This document shows positions 9,385 through 17,467 of a stretch of DNA of 64,000 nucleotides, piece by piece. Each line of letters opens with the position of its first letter. Position 1 is the stretch's first letter. Origin of the DNA: Rhizobium sp. N324 (GTDB taxonomy: Bacteria > Pseudomonadota > Alphaproteobacteria > Rhizobiales > Rhizobiaceae). Position numbers and translations under genes: made by a program. The notes beneath the pieces were generated by a model. That model saw only the letters and a program-made list of their open reading frames with translations. It searched no databases and was not told the DNA's origin. The DNA lies in assembly GCF_001664485.1 (NCBI RefSeq), contig NZ_CP013634.1, positions 372,001 to 436,000 of the forward strand, given 5' to 3'.

Positions 9385-10128
9385 TCAAGAGGACGTGCTG
9401 GCGTCGCGCAACTCTTCGAAGCGCGCCGCACTCTTCGACAGGTGTGTTCGGATGGCGCGGCGGGCGGCGGCTTCCTCGCCGTCGCGGATCGCCGTGAATA
9501 TGGCATGGTGCTCCCGGCGCATGCGGGCGGCATGGCGCTTGCGCTCGGCCGCCGTCATCTTGTCCAGGCGCGCCCATTGCCGCGGCACCATGATGTCGCC
9601 GAACGTATCGAACAGGCGGCCGTAATAGGAGTTCTGCGTCGCGACCAGGATCGACCGGTGGAAGGCGTAATCCTCCTGCGCGCCGTATCCGCCCTCCTCC
9701 AGCGCCTTGTCGAGCGCATCGAGCCGAGCCTGCATGCGGCCGAGATCTTCAGGTGTGCGCCGCAGCGCGGCAAGACCGGCGGCTTCGTATTCGACCCCCA
9801 TGCGCAGCTCCAGCACGCGCAGAACCTCGTCGATCGACTGCAGGTCGTTGGGAATGATCGAGAAGGATCGCGGGTTGGGATCGTTGGAAACGAAAGCCCC
9901 GAGCCCTTGCCGTGTGGTGATCAGCCCCTTGGCGCGCAGCGTCGCCAGCGCTTCGCGAACGATCGTCCGGCTGACGCCGGTGGCCCTCATGATCGCCTGT
10001 TCGGTCGGCAGGCGCTGGCCTGGCTTGAGGTCGCCGGATTCGATCTGCGCCATCAGCATATCGGCAAGGCCGCTGCGCAGGTTCGGCAGCTGCCGAGTGG
10101 TGGTGACCGCCTTGTCCCTGTCCGTCAT
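9385..10128 (-). CDS. GntR family (FadR subfamily, FCD domain) repressor
   Basis: The regulator has 247 residues. The N-terminal winged helix (about 12-75) contains LKPGQRLPTEQAIMRATGVS and REALATLRAKGLITTRQGLG, classic GntR. The C-terminal all-helical FCD ligand domain includes LRVLELRMGVEYEAAGLA and FHRSILVATQN. ATG 10128 (MTDRDKAV) has a GGCAGGA ribosome site. It follows kduD in the same direction after 113 bases. A FadR-type operator lies in the kduI promoter, so it probably represses kduID and responds to a uronate intermediate. That assignment is inference from position. Confidence 0.85.
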   Translation of the reverse strand: MTDRDKAVTTTRQLPNLRSGLADMLMAQIESGDLKPGQRLPTEQAIMRATGVSRTIVREALATLRAKGLITTRQGLGAFVSNDPNPRSFSIIPNDLQSIDEVLRVLELRMGVEYEAAGLAALRRTPEDLGRMQARLDALDKALEEGGYGAQEDYAFHRSILVATQNSYYGRLFDTFGDIMVPRQWARLDKMTAAERKRHAARMRREHHAIFTAIRDGEEAAARRAIRTHLSKSAARFEELRDASTSS

Positions 10129-10241
10129 CTCGTGTCGATCCTGCCCCCGATGCGGCCGCGCCAGCCTCATTTCCTTTTGCTAACGCATGCCGGCAGGAAA
10201 GGCAAAACGACGTCGGTCACGACAGGTCTTGATGACGCGGA

Positions 10242-11006
10242 TCACCGCGCCAGCCAGCCGCCATCGACGGGCAGCACCGTTCCGTGCACGTAGTCGGAGG
10301 CTGAGGATGCCAGGAAGACGGCGGCACCGCCGAGTTCGGCAGGTGTTCCCCAGCGCCCGGCCGGAATGCGCGAAAGAATGGCGGCGTTGCGGTCGGCATC
10401 CTCGCGCAGCGCGGTGGTGTTGTTGGTGACGAAATAACCGGGCGCGATGCCGTTGACGTTGACGCCCTTGCCGGCCCATTCGCAGGCCAGCAGCTTGGTC
10501 AGTCCGGCAAGGCCGCTTTTCGAGGCGGTATAGGAGGGGATGCGGATGCCGCCCTGGAAGGAGAGCAGCGAGGCGATGTTGATGATCTTGCCCCTGCCCT
10601 TTTCGACCATGTGTCGGCCGGCCGCCTGCGACAGGAAGAAAGCCGTCTTCAGGTTGACGTCGATCACCGCGTCCCAGTCTTCCTCGGTGAAATCAAGCGC
10701 ATCGGCGCGGCGGATGATGCCGGCATTGTTGACGAGGATGTCGAGGCCGCCGAAGGTCTGGATGGCCTCGGCGACAATCCCCTTGACCGGTTCGATGGTG
10801 CCGAGATCGGCCTTGACGACATGGAAGCGGCTGCCCGCCTGTTTCACCAGCGCCTCGGTTTCCTCCATCGAGGAGCGCCCGACGGCGACGATCGAGGCGC
10901 CGGCCTCGGCCAACGCTGCCGCGATGGCCTGGCCGATGCCGGTATTGGCGCCGGTGACGACGGCAGTCCTGCCTGTGAGGTCGAAGGGGTTGGCCACGGC
11001 GCTCAC
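10242..11006 (-). CDS. kduD: 2-deoxy-D-gluconate 3-dehydrogenase / 2-dehydro-3-deoxy-D-gluconate dehydrogenase
   Basis: The 254-residue short-chain dehydrogenase has cofactor motif TGANTGIGQA (19-28), NNAG (93-96) and active-site Ser146, Tyr159, Lys163 (YTASK). With KduI it converts the product of oligogalacturonate or unsaturated uronate breakdown to 2-keto-3-deoxygluconate. It starts with GTG at 11006, which overlaps the kduI stop by 4 bases, so the two are translationally coupled. Sequence and neighbour support KduD over a generic SDR. Confidence 0.9.
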   Translation of the reverse strand: MSAVANPFDLTGRTAVVTGANTGIGQAIAAALAEAGASIVAVGRSSMEETEALVKQAGSRFHVVKADLGTIEPVKGIVAEAIQTFGGLDILVNNAGIIRRADALDFTEEDWDAVIDVNLKTAFFLSQAAGRHMVEKGRGKIINIASLLSFQGGIRIPSYTASKSGLAGLTKLLACEWAGKGVNVNGIAPGYFVTNNTTALREDADRNAAILSRIPAGRWGTPAELGGAAVFLASSASDYVHGTVLPVDGGWLAR

Positions 11007-11839
11007 CTCAGATCCGCAATGGCGATGTGATCCATGTCGGTGAAGCTCTTATTGTCGCCGGCCATTGCCCAGATGAAGCTGTAATTCTTGGTGCCGGCGC
11101 CGGAATGGATCGACCAGGGCGGCGAGATGACCGCCTGTTCGTTGGCGACCAGCATATGCCGGGTCTGCTGCGGCTCGCCCATGAAATGGAAGACACGCTG
11201 CTCGGCTTCGAGATCGAAATAGAGATAGGCTTCCATGCGGCGGTCATGCGTATGGGCCGGCATAGTGTTCCAGACGCTGCCCGCCTCGATCATGGTGAAG
11301 CCGAGGGTCAGCTGGCAGGACTGGCAAACCTCGGGGTGGATGAACTGGTAGATCGACCGCTTGTTGGCCGTCGCGGCGTCGCCTGGCGTCAGGTGGCGGG
11401 CCTTTTCGCGGGTGAGCAGCACGGTCGGATGCGTCTGATGCGCCGGCGTCGAGACCAGATAGAATTTGGCCGGATCGGCGGCGTCCACGCTCTCGAACCG
11501 CACGTCCTTGGCGCCCTTGCCGGCATAGAGGCAATCATATTTGGCAAGATCGTAGCTCGTGCCGTCGACGACGATGCGGCCGGCGCCGCCGATGTTCAGC
11601 GCGCCGAGTTCACGCTCGGCAAGGAAGGTTTCCTGGCCGATCGCGGTCGGCGCCGTCAGCGGCAATCCATCGGCGAGCGGCGTCGCGCCGCCGATGACCA
11701 TGCGGTCGTAATGGGAATAAGTCAGCCGGATCTCGCCGCCCGCAAAGACGGTTTCTACCAGAAAGTGACGCCGCAGCGTCTCGGTGTCGTAATTGCGCAC
11801 GGCCTCGGGATGAGAGGCGTGCCTCACGTCGATCTGCAT
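11003..11839 (-). CDS. kduI: 5-dehydro-4-deoxy-D-glucuronate isomerase
   Basis: The protein has 278 residues, the same length as E. coli KduI. The cupin zinc site is intact: His196, His198 and Glu203 in MPAHTHDRRMEAYLYF, and His245 in PPWSIHSGAG. It isomerises 4-deoxy-L-threo-5-hexosulose uronate to 3-deoxy-D-glycero-2,5-hexodiulosonate in the pectin/uronate pathway. GAAGGAATT lies before ATG 11839. It is first in the kduI-kduD unit. No pectate lyase or uronate transporter is in the window, so uptake genes must be elsewhere. Confidence 0.95.
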   Translation of the reverse strand: MQIDVRHASHPEAVRNYDTETLRRHFLVETVFAGGEIRLTYSHYDRMVIGGATPLADGLPLTAPTAIGQETFLAERELGALNIGGAGRIVVDGTSYDLAKYDCLYAGKGAKDVRFESVDAADPAKFYLVSTPAHQTHPTVLLTREKARHLTPGDAATANKRSIYQFIHPEVCQSCQLTLGFTMIEAGSVWNTMPAHTHDRRMEAYLYFDLEAEQRVFHFMGEPQQTRHMLVANEQAVISPPWSIHSGAGTKNYSFIWAMAGDNKSFTDMDHIAIADLR

Positions 11840-11937
11840 GTCAGAATTCCTTCAGTTTCGTTGTCGTCAAGCGTCGTTGCTCCAGCGACGCCGGATCCGT
11901 TCGTCGATCCGTTTCGCTCGGCAGTGAACCGAATGGT

Positions 11938-11967
11938 TACATAGTTGTACGACAAATTCGGAGTCAA
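11938..11967 (-). promoter_or_regulatory. Predicted sigma70-type promoter of kduID
   Basis: Read on the minus strand, TTGACT (11962-11967) is separated by 18 bases from TATGTA (11938-11943). It lies about 100 bases upstream of kduI. The spacer contains a GntR-type operator, described separately. Confidence 0.6.
11945..11955. promoter_or_regulatory. FadR/GntR-type operator in kduI promoter
   Basis: TTGTACGACAA is a perfect 11-base palindrome. It fits the T-N-GT-N3-AC-N-A pattern of FadR-subfamily operators. It sits inside the -35/-10 spacer of the predicted kduID promoter, where a bound repressor would block RNA polymerase. The GntR gene at 9385-10128 is the obvious candidate. Confidence 0.6.
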
Positions 11968-12095
11968 TATGTTTCTGCAGCACGCAGCCACAACCGGCGG
12001 CGATCTCAGAAATCACCAGCAAAATCAGCGATAAGCAGGAAAGAGCCACCATCGCCCGGTAACGGATGGCGAGCCGTGGTTTTCGGCGCGATCGG

Positions 12096-12140
12096 CCAAA
12101 AACGAAAAAGCCTGCCGCGGGAGGAGGTGCGGCAGGCTTT
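12096..12140 (-). terminator. 12-bp hairpin with anti-SD loop followed by T tracts
   Basis: Arms AAAGCCTGCCGC (12107-12118) and GCGGCAGGCTTT (12129-12140) pair perfectly around a 10-base loop. On the minus strand the loop contains CCTCCTCCC. Downstream on that strand is CTTTTTCGTTTTT, so it can terminate transcription. Its loop repeats the motif of the adjacent sRNA, so it may be a fourth module of a longer transcript or part of a second small RNA. Confidence 0.7.
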
Positions 12141-12142
12141 CG

Positions 12143-12259
12143 AAAAAAACCGAACGACAGCTGGGAGGAGGAGTGCTGCCGTTCCCGCAGACGACCCTGG
12201 GAGGAGGATGGGGCGCCTGCATCTCGAAGGGATGCGGGAGGAGGTGCATCGCTTCGATA
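12143..12259 (-). ncRNA. alpha-r14 / Cuckoo-type small RNA with anti-Shine-Dalgarno loops
   Basis: Read on the minus strand, three hairpins follow one another, each presenting CCTCCTCCC unpaired. Hairpin 1 is GATGC-loop-GCATC (12231-12250). Hairpin 2 has its motif at 12199-12207. Hairpin 3 has stem 12155-12161/12175-12181 and is followed by seven T (12143-12149), an intrinsic terminator. A -10-like TATGAT (12266-12271) would start an RNA of roughly 115 nucleotides, the size known for alpha-r14 RNAs such as S. meliloti NfeR1. These bind ribosome-binding sites of ABC-transporter and other mRNAs. Exact ends are inferred; no good -35 was found. Confidence 0.75.
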
Positions 12260-12445
12260 GAAATAATCATACTTATTTCTTGCTCAGTTGGTAGGCATTT
12301 CTTTGCAGGGCAGCTATGCGTTATGCGAAAAGCGGACGGCTTGATCGCCCGGTCCCGGCCTGCCAGAAGCACAAAAGCAAAGCGCCCGCTTCTGAAGAAA
12401 GCAGGCGCCGGCCAAACTCTTGATAAATGCTTAGTCTACAGGCCG

Positions 12446-12592
12446 TTAGCGGGCGATGGCAGCGCGGGCGACGTTGCGGATGTCACCGCGGCCGATGCCG
12501 AGGTCGTCCAGTTCGCGCGCGGACATACGGCCCAGTTCAGCGACCGTCTGACGGTACTTGCGCCAGTTATTGAAAGAGCGTGCTACGTTCAT
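12446..12592 (-). CDS. DUF1127 microprotein
   Basis: The 48-residue protein reads MNVARSFNNWRKYRQTVAEL and then GRMSARELDDLGIGRGDIRN, ending VARAAIAR. The arginine-rich N-terminus and the L..LD..LGI.R.DI signature identify a DUF1127 (YjiS-like) protein. GGGGATC stands at ribosome-site distance. In alphaproteobacteria such proteins are linked to phosphate and carbon metabolism and RNA turnover, and bind RNA in some cases. The exact role here is unknown. Its promoter must lie in 12593-12781. The sRNA locus lies downstream on the same strand. Confidence 0.88.
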   Translation of the reverse strand: MNVARSFNNWRKYRQTVAELGRMSARELDDLGIGRGDIRNVARAAIAR

Positions 12593-12781
12593 GATGATCC
12601 CCTTTCCGTGGGCTTTCGAAGCCTAGCTGCCAGTCCTTGGCGCTTCGTTCGCTTCGATGAGAGGTATATAGTACGAGCCCTTCGATAGTTGCAGCGCCAA
12701 TGCATCACTGCACCTATGCGACGTTTGCATGGGTCGGCATATTTGGGGCTATTTTCGATCAGCGTCCGAACCGTTTCGCGG

Positions 12782-13762
12782 TCAGAGTTTGAAGCGATCG
12801 AAGGCCGTCAGCCGCACGATCGGCGGCTCCGCCTCTTTCCACCGGTAAATTTCCGAGCGCAGATAGGAAAGCTCGTCGTCGAGATCGTCTTCGCCGACTT
12901 CGATCCACCAGGACTTCAGCCGGCCGTCGCTGCCATCCGACCAGCGATAACCCCTCGCCTTCAGATGGTCCTTCATCTCGAACGGGCTGTGTTCGGCGAA
13001 GATGCGAATACGCGAGCGCTGGCTGGCGCGGTAAAGCTCGGCGAACGGGCTTTCGCCGTCGCCCTGCTCGCGATCGAGGATTTCCAGCAGCGCGTGGCAG
13101 TCGTCCACCGCGCGATGACCGTCGTGGAAATACCCGGCCTGGCCGACGAGATAACCGAGCTTCGTGCCTTCGAAGCCGCGGACGCTCCAATCGATCTCCG
13201 ACACCGAGCACGCCCAGGCCTTGCCGGCGAAAATCCTGGAGAAGGCCTCGCAGAACGGCCGGTCGAAACCGGCATTGTGGGCGATGATCAGATCGGCCGG
13301 CTCGATCAGGGCGCTCAACGACCTTATATCGATGACCTGGCCTTCGACCATCGCATCGGTGATCCCCGTCAGCCGGGTAATCTCCGGCGGTATCGGCCGC
13401 GACGGCTGTTGCAGGCCGCCATAGATGCCGACAATGTCGCCGATCCCGCCCCCATCGTCGAACGTGAAGGCGACAGCGCCGATTTCGATGATCTCGTCGT
13501 TGCGGTGATTGAGACCGGTCGTCTCCGTATCGAGAATGACGCCGAGCCGCGAAAACTCCGGCCGTCTGGCCGTTGCAATCGGCCGGGCGGTCAGTTTCCG
13601 CAGGATGCGGTAGTTGCCGCTTTCTTCAAGCGTACGCGCCATGTCTTCAGCGGAACTGGCGGCCGGCTGCAACGTCGGCCGGCGCGAGGGAGCGCGCGCC
13701 TTGGCGACTGCCGGCGACGGCTTGGCAAACATGTCGAGTTGCGAATCTCTCTGCACGCTCAT
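12782..13762 (-). CDS. DEDDh 3'-5' exonuclease (DnaQ-like)
   Basis: The protein has 326 residues. Residues 75-245 form an RNase T/DnaQ fold with Asp78 and Glu80 in LDTETTG, Asp167 in HNAGFDRPF, and His216 with Asp221 in HRAVDDC. Residues 1-70 are a basic, low-complexity tail. The C-terminal 70 residues (DHLKARGYRWSDGSDGRLK) resemble a small domain seen in stand-alone epsilon-like exonucleases. It is not the replicative epsilon subunit: no clear clamp-binding motif and different length. It probably trims DNA or RNA ends during repair. It is divergent from the amine oxidase gene. Confidence 0.85.
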   Translation of the reverse strand: MSVQRDSQLDMFAKPSPAVAKARAPSRRPTLQPAASSAEDMARTLEESGNYRILRKLTARPIATARRPEFSRLGVILDTETTGLNHRNDEIIEIGAVAFTFDDGGGIGDIVGIYGGLQQPSRPIPPEITRLTGITDAMVEGQVIDIRSLSALIEPADLIIAHNAGFDRPFCEAFSRIFAGKAWACSVSEIDWSVRGFEGTKLGYLVGQAGYFHDGHRAVDDCHALLEILDREQGDGESPFAELYRASQRSRIRIFAEHSPFEMKDHLKARGYRWSDGSDGRLKSWWIEVGEDDLDDELSYLRSEIYRWKEAEPPIVRLTAFDRFKL

Positions 13763-13877
13763 CGGACCTGTATGTCACGCAGACGCGGTTTAATCCATCG
13801 CGCGCGGCGCTATCCCCAGCCCTTGCCTTTCGTGGGCATGAAAGATTAGCTGAGCGCGAGAAGCCAAAGGAAAAGCC

Positions 13878-15146
13878 ATGCCCGGTGACAACGGTAAGGG
13901 TGTCGAACAGGACGTCGTCATCATCGGCGCCGGGGCCGCCGGCATTGCCGCCGCCCGGCACCTGCAGGCGATCCGCCCGGATCTTTCGATCCTGCTTCTG
14001 GAAGCCGGCGATCGTCTCGGCGGTAGGGCCTGGTCGGTCGCGCTGCCCGGAGCATCCGATATCGCGCTCGATCTCGGCTGCGGCTGGCTGCACGGGGCGC
14101 GGACCAATGCCTGGACCGGTCTTGCCGACGCGGTCGGATTGACGGTCGATCGGACACCGGCGCCCTGGAGCGGCGGCCGGCGGCTGCAGCGCGACGATGC
14201 GGAAACCCAGGCCGCGCAACAGGCGATCGCCGCTTATTTCGAACGGCTCGACAGTCATGAGGGCGATGACACAAATCTGGCCGCGATGCTCGAACCCGGC
14301 AATGCCTGGAACGGCCAGATCCGGGCGATCGGTACTTATATCACAGGCGCCGAGCTGGAACGCTCGTCGGTCGTCGACTACACCAGATACGACCCCGGCC
14401 CCGGCCCCGATTGGCGGGTGCGCCAGGGCTATGGAACATTGATCTCGCTTTACGGCAGGCCGGTTCCGGCAAGGCTCGGCGTCGAGGTCACGCGCATAAA
14501 CCACCGCCCTGCCGGCGGTGTCGGCATCGAGACGAACCAGGGTGGGCTCAGCGCCCGTGCGGTGCTGGTGACCGTTTCCACCAATGTGCTTGCCACGGGC
14601 AGGATCGTCTTCGACCCTCCCTTGGCCGAGAAGGTCGAGGCGGCGGCGCGCCTGCCGCTCGGGCTTGCCGACAAGCTCTTCCTTAGGCTCGCCCATCCGG
14701 AGGCGCTGCCGGCCGATACCCATATGCTCGGCTCCGTCAGCCGTGCTGCCACCGGCACCTATCAGCTCCGGCCGCTCGGCGCTCCTGTCGTCGAAGCCTA
14801 TTTTGCCGGCGACCTCGCGCATGATCTGGAGCGGGAGGGGAAAGAGGCCGCCTTTGCCTTCGCTGGAGATGAGCTGGCGGCACAATTCGGCGCCGATATC
14901 CGCAAGCAATTGTCGGTGGCCGCGATCTCGGCCTGGGCCGCTGCACCCCATATCGGCGGCTCCTATTCCTATGCCGAACCCGGCGCCTCCGATCTGCGCG
15001 GGGTCCTCGCCGCACCGCATGACGGACGGATCTTCTTTGCCGGCGAAGCCTGTTCGCGCGCGCGTTATTCGACGGCGCACGGCGCCTACGAGACCGGCGT
15101 CGCCGCAGCCGATCTGATTGCCGGGTCGCTGTCGAGAAAAGCGTAA
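13878..15146 (+). CDS. FAD-dependent amine oxidase-like protein
   Basis: The protein has 422 residues. The N-terminal dinucleotide-binding motif is DVVIIGAGAAGIAAARHLQ (about 12-30), followed by LEAGDRLGGRAWSV, the second glycine motif of flavin monoamine oxidases. Near the C-terminus, RIFFAGEACSRARYSTAHGA is the FAD-contact motif of the same family. Substrate unknown; polyamines or aromatic amines are possible. No signal peptide. It stands alone upstream of a RIME-type repeat. Confidence 0.85.
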   Translation: MPGDNGKGVEQDVVIIGAGAAGIAAARHLQAIRPDLSILLLEAGDRLGGRAWSVALPGASDIALDLGCGWLHGARTNAWTGLADAVGLTVDRTPAPWSGGRRLQRDDAETQAAQQAIAAYFERLDSHEGDDTNLAAMLEPGNAWNGQIRAIGTYITGAELERSSVVDYTRYDPGPGPDWRVRQGYGTLISLYGRPVPARLGVEVTRINHRPAGGVGIETNQGGLSARAVLVTVSTNVLATGRIVFDPPLAEKVEAAARLPLGLADKLFLRLAHPEALPADTHMLGSVSRAATGTYQLRPLGAPVVEAYFAGDLAHDLEREGKEAAFAFAGDELAAQFGADIRKQLSVAAISAWAAAPHIGGSYSYAEPGASDLRGVLAAPHDGRIFFAGEACSRARYSTAHGAYETGVAAADLIAGSLSRKA

Positions 15147-15278
15147 GTCGCCGGCCGCGATGGCCCGCGGGAATATTTTTTCCCACTTGTGGCACGGGCG
15201 GGATTGGGTATGTTGCTCCAGCCCCTGCGCCAGATGAGCCAGGGCGCCAGACGTCATCCGGCGGCAAGCGGCCGCCCG

Positions 15279-15383
15279 GAGCATGATGCCGAAAAGTGTA
15301 AGCGGTTTTCGGACGACATCATGCTCTCTCTCAAATTCAGAACAGGATGATTTTAGGCCGAACGGCCTCAAATCATCCTGTTC
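15279..15383. repeat. RIME-type intergenic palindromic repeat
   Basis: Two large imperfect palindromes lie side by side. The first runs from GAGCATGATGCCGAAAA to its complement ending CATCATGCTC (15279-15326). The second runs from GAACAGGATGATTT to AAATCATCCTGTTC (15340-15383). This double-palindrome arrangement of about 105 bases is characteristic of the Rhizobium-specific intergenic mosaic element RIME1. Confidence 0.8.
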
Positions 15384-15475
15384 GGGCTCGATATTGTCAT
15401 TAGATTGCGGAAGCCCCGGCTTCTATCCCGGCGATTTTGCGCGTCGGCTGCGGGCCTCTGCATCAGGAGGAAGAA

Positions 15476-16507
15476 ATGGATTATCGCAAGCTCGGTCCCA
15501 GCGGGACCGTCGTCACCGCCTATTGCCTGGGCACCATGACCTTCGGCGCGGAGGCCGACGAAGCGGCCTCGCACAAGCTGCTCGACGATTATTTCGCCTG
15601 GGGCGGCAATTTCATCGATACCGCCGATGTCTACAGCGCCGGCAAGTCGGAAGAGATCATCGGACGCTGGCTGAAGGCGCGCCCGACCGAAGCCCGCCAG
15701 GCAATCGTCGCCACCAAGGGCCGTTTTCCGATGGGCAACGGACCGAACGATATCGGCCTGTCGCGCCGGCATCTCGGCCAGGCGCTCGACGATTCTCTCA
15801 GCCGCCTCGGCCTTGAGCAGATCGACCTCTACCAGATGCATGCCTGGGACGCGCTGACGCCGATCGAGGAGACGCTGCGCTTCCTCGACGATGCGGTTTC
15901 CTCAGGCAAGATCGGCTATTACGGCTTCTCCAACTATGTCGGCTGGCATATCGCCAAGGCCTCGGAGATCGCCAAGGCCCGCGGTTATACGCGCCCGGTG
16001 ACGCTGCAGCCGCAATATAACCTGCTGGTGCGCGACATCGAGCTCGAAATCGTCGCCGCCTGCCAGGATGCCGGCATGGGCCTGTTGCCGTGGTCGCCGC
16101 TCGGCGGCGGCTGGCTGACCGGCAAATACAAGCGCGACGAGATGCCGACCGGTGCCACCCGCCTCGGCGAAAATCCCAACCGCGGCGGCGAATCCTATGC
16201 GCCGCGCAATGCGATGGAACGAACCTGGGCGATCATCGCCGTTGTCGAGGAAATCGCCCGGGCGCATGGCGTCAGCATGGCGCAAGTGGCGCTCGCCTGG
16301 ACGGCGGCGCAGCCGGCGATCACCTCGGTCATCCTCGGCGCCCGCACGCCGGAGCAACTGGACGACAATCTCGGCGCCATGAAGCTCAAACTCACCGACG
16401 ATGACATGGCGAGGCTGAATGAAGTGAGCGCCCCTCAGCCCTTCGACTATCCCTATGGCAAGGGCGGCATCAATCAACGTCACCGCAAGATCGAAGGCGG
16501 CCGCTGA
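15476..16507 (+). CDS. Aldo/keto reductase
   Basis: The protein has 343 residues. The (alpha/beta)8 reductase tetrad is visible: Asp48 and Tyr53 in FIDTADVYSAGKSEE, Lys81 in ATKGRF, and the His in YQMHAWD. The NADPH-binding C-terminus appears as TSVILGARTPEQLDDNLGA. ATG 15476 is chosen because AGGAGGAAGAA precedes it. It should reduce aldehydes or ketones with NADPH in the cytoplasm; substrate unknown. A terminator-like hairpin follows. Confidence 0.9.
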   Translation: MDYRKLGPSGTVVTAYCLGTMTFGAEADEAASHKLLDDYFAWGGNFIDTADVYSAGKSEEIIGRWLKARPTEARQAIVATKGRFPMGNGPNDIGLSRRHLGQALDDSLSRLGLEQIDLYQMHAWDALTPIEETLRFLDDAVSSGKIGYYGFSNYVGWHIAKASEIAKARGYTRPVTLQPQYNLLVRDIELEIVAACQDAGMGLLPWSPLGGGWLTGKYKRDEMPTGATRLGENPNRGGESYAPRNAMERTWAIIAVVEEIARAHGVSMAQVALAWTAAQPAITSVILGARTPEQLDDNLGAMKLKLTDDDMARLNEVSAPQPFDYPYGKGGINQRHRKIEGGR

Positions 16508-16522
16508 GCACAAGCGCCCATG

Positions 16523-16547
16523 GCGAGCCGCAGAAAATGCGGCTCGC
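16523..16547 (+). terminator. Hairpin after aldo/keto reductase gene
   Basis: GCGAGCCGCA / TGCGGCTCGC form a perfect 10-bp stem with loop GAAAA, 15 bases after the stop codon. No T tract follows, so efficiency is uncertain. Confidence 0.5.
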
Positions 16548-16703
16548 GCGCAGCGCGGAGACCGGCTGACGCCGATCGGCTCCCGGCATGGTCGATGAAG
16601 CGCGATGCTTCGGCGGCCTGAGCGGTGAAAGAAAATGTGATTCAAGATCTAGATGATTTCGAACGGGATTGGCATAATAGCATCCGGATCCCAATCGAAG
16701 AAA

Positions 16704-16754
16704 TAGAGCATAGGGTCATCCGAAAGCCGCACAGTTTTCGGCATTCATGCTCTA
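16704..16754. repeat. Degenerate RIME-like palindrome
   Basis: TAGAGCAT (16704-16711) pairs with ATGCTCTA (16747-16754) around CCGAAAGCC ... GTTTTCGG. The layout resembles the first half of the RIME at 15279-15326. It lies in the 277-base spacer before the DUF6481-like gene. Confidence 0.5.
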
Positions 16755-16784
16755 ACGCCGCAGTCAACCAGTCAGGTAACAGAA

Positions 16785-17165
16785 TTGAAAAACACCAGAA
16801 ACAACGAGCTTTCCGATCGTCGCAGCGCCGCTGCCGAAGCCAAGGCTGCTCTCCTCAATGCGTATCGTGACGCCAAGGATAAGGCTGAACCGACCCGGCT
16901 CGCCAAGCAGGCGGAGCGTCAGGCCGTCGCCGCGGCCAGGGAAGAACGCCGTGCCGAGCGGGAACGGCTAAAGCTTGAGCAGCGCGCACAGGCTCAAGCC
17001 GCCGAAGCAGAACGCCAGGCGGCTGCCGAGGCCGCCGCACGCGCCGACATCGAGGCGCGCGAAGCGGCCGAGAAAGACCGGATCGCCCGCGTCATTGCCG
17101 ATGAAGCCGCCCGAAAGGCCGCGCGCGACCTGCGTTACGCCAACCGAAAAGCCAGAAAGTCGTAA
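16785..17165 (+). CDS. DUF6481-like, charged coiled-coil protein
   Basis: The 126-residue protein is mostly Ala, Glu, Arg and Lys, with a long predicted coiled coil (about 35-120). The N-terminus MKNTRNNELSDRRSAAAEAK matches a small family common in rhizobia that I recall as DUF6481. The start is TTG at 16785, with AGGTAACAGA before it. Function unknown. It converges on minE with a strong hairpin between. The skewed composition lowers certainty, but the family motif supports a real gene. Confidence 0.75.
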   Translation: MKNTRNNELSDRRSAAAEAKAALLNAYRDAKDKAEPTRLAKQAERQAVAAAREERRAERERLKLEQRAQAQAAEAERQAAAEAAARADIEAREAAEKDRIARVIADEAARKAARDLRYANRKARKS

Positions 17166-17171
17166 GCGCCG

Positions 17172-17200
17172 GCGCCGCCTGTTGTCGTAACGGGCGGCGC
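17172..17200. terminator. Terminator between DUF6481-like gene and minE
   Basis: GCGCCGCC (17172-17179) pairs with GGCGGCGC (17193-17200). The stem continues inward through GTT/AAC. TATCTTT follows on the plus strand. It stands between two convergent genes. Confidence 0.6.
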
Positions 17201-17206
17201 TATCTT

Positions 17207-17467
17207 TCAGGCGGCCTGCACGGCCGCATTCAACGGGATTTCGACATCGATTTCGAGCGTCGAGACGTATTCGTTGCGATCGATCGTCACCTGCACCTTG
17301 TCATGATCAAGCTCGACATGCTTTGCGATCACCGCCAGGATTTCCTCACGCAGCAGCGTGACCAGGTCCGAACCGGCCGAAGAGCGCTCATGGGCAAGAA
17401 GCACCTGCAGGCGTTCGCGGGCGGCCGGTGCAGTTCTCTGCTTGTTGAAGAGACGGAAAATATTCAT
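17207..17467 (-). CDS. minE: Cell division topological specificity factor MinE
   Basis: The 86-residue protein has the anti-MinCD and membrane helix ([20 protein letters not shown]), then [20 protein letters not shown] and the beta-strand [20 protein letters not shown]. It stimulates MinD ATPase activity and drives oscillation that keeps the division septum at mid-cell. Its ATG overlaps the minD stop by 4 bases. It is last in minC-minD-minE. In R. leguminosarum and S. meliloti relatives the operon is on a secondary replicon. Confidence 0.96.
   Translation of the reverse strand: MNIFRLFNKQRTAPAARERLQVLLAHERSSAGSDLVTLLREEILAVIAKHVELDHDKVQVTIDRNEYVSTLEIDVEIPLNAAVQAA

Noticed and set aside
8981..9625. 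Plus-strand frame over the end of the phosphorylase gene
   Set aside because: Out of frame with the recognised protein and without motifs or ribosome site.
12107..12250. CRISPR-like tandem repeat
   Set aside because: The repeated unit is a 9-base loop in different hairpins with irregular spacing; it fits an anti-SD sRNA, not repeat-spacer units.
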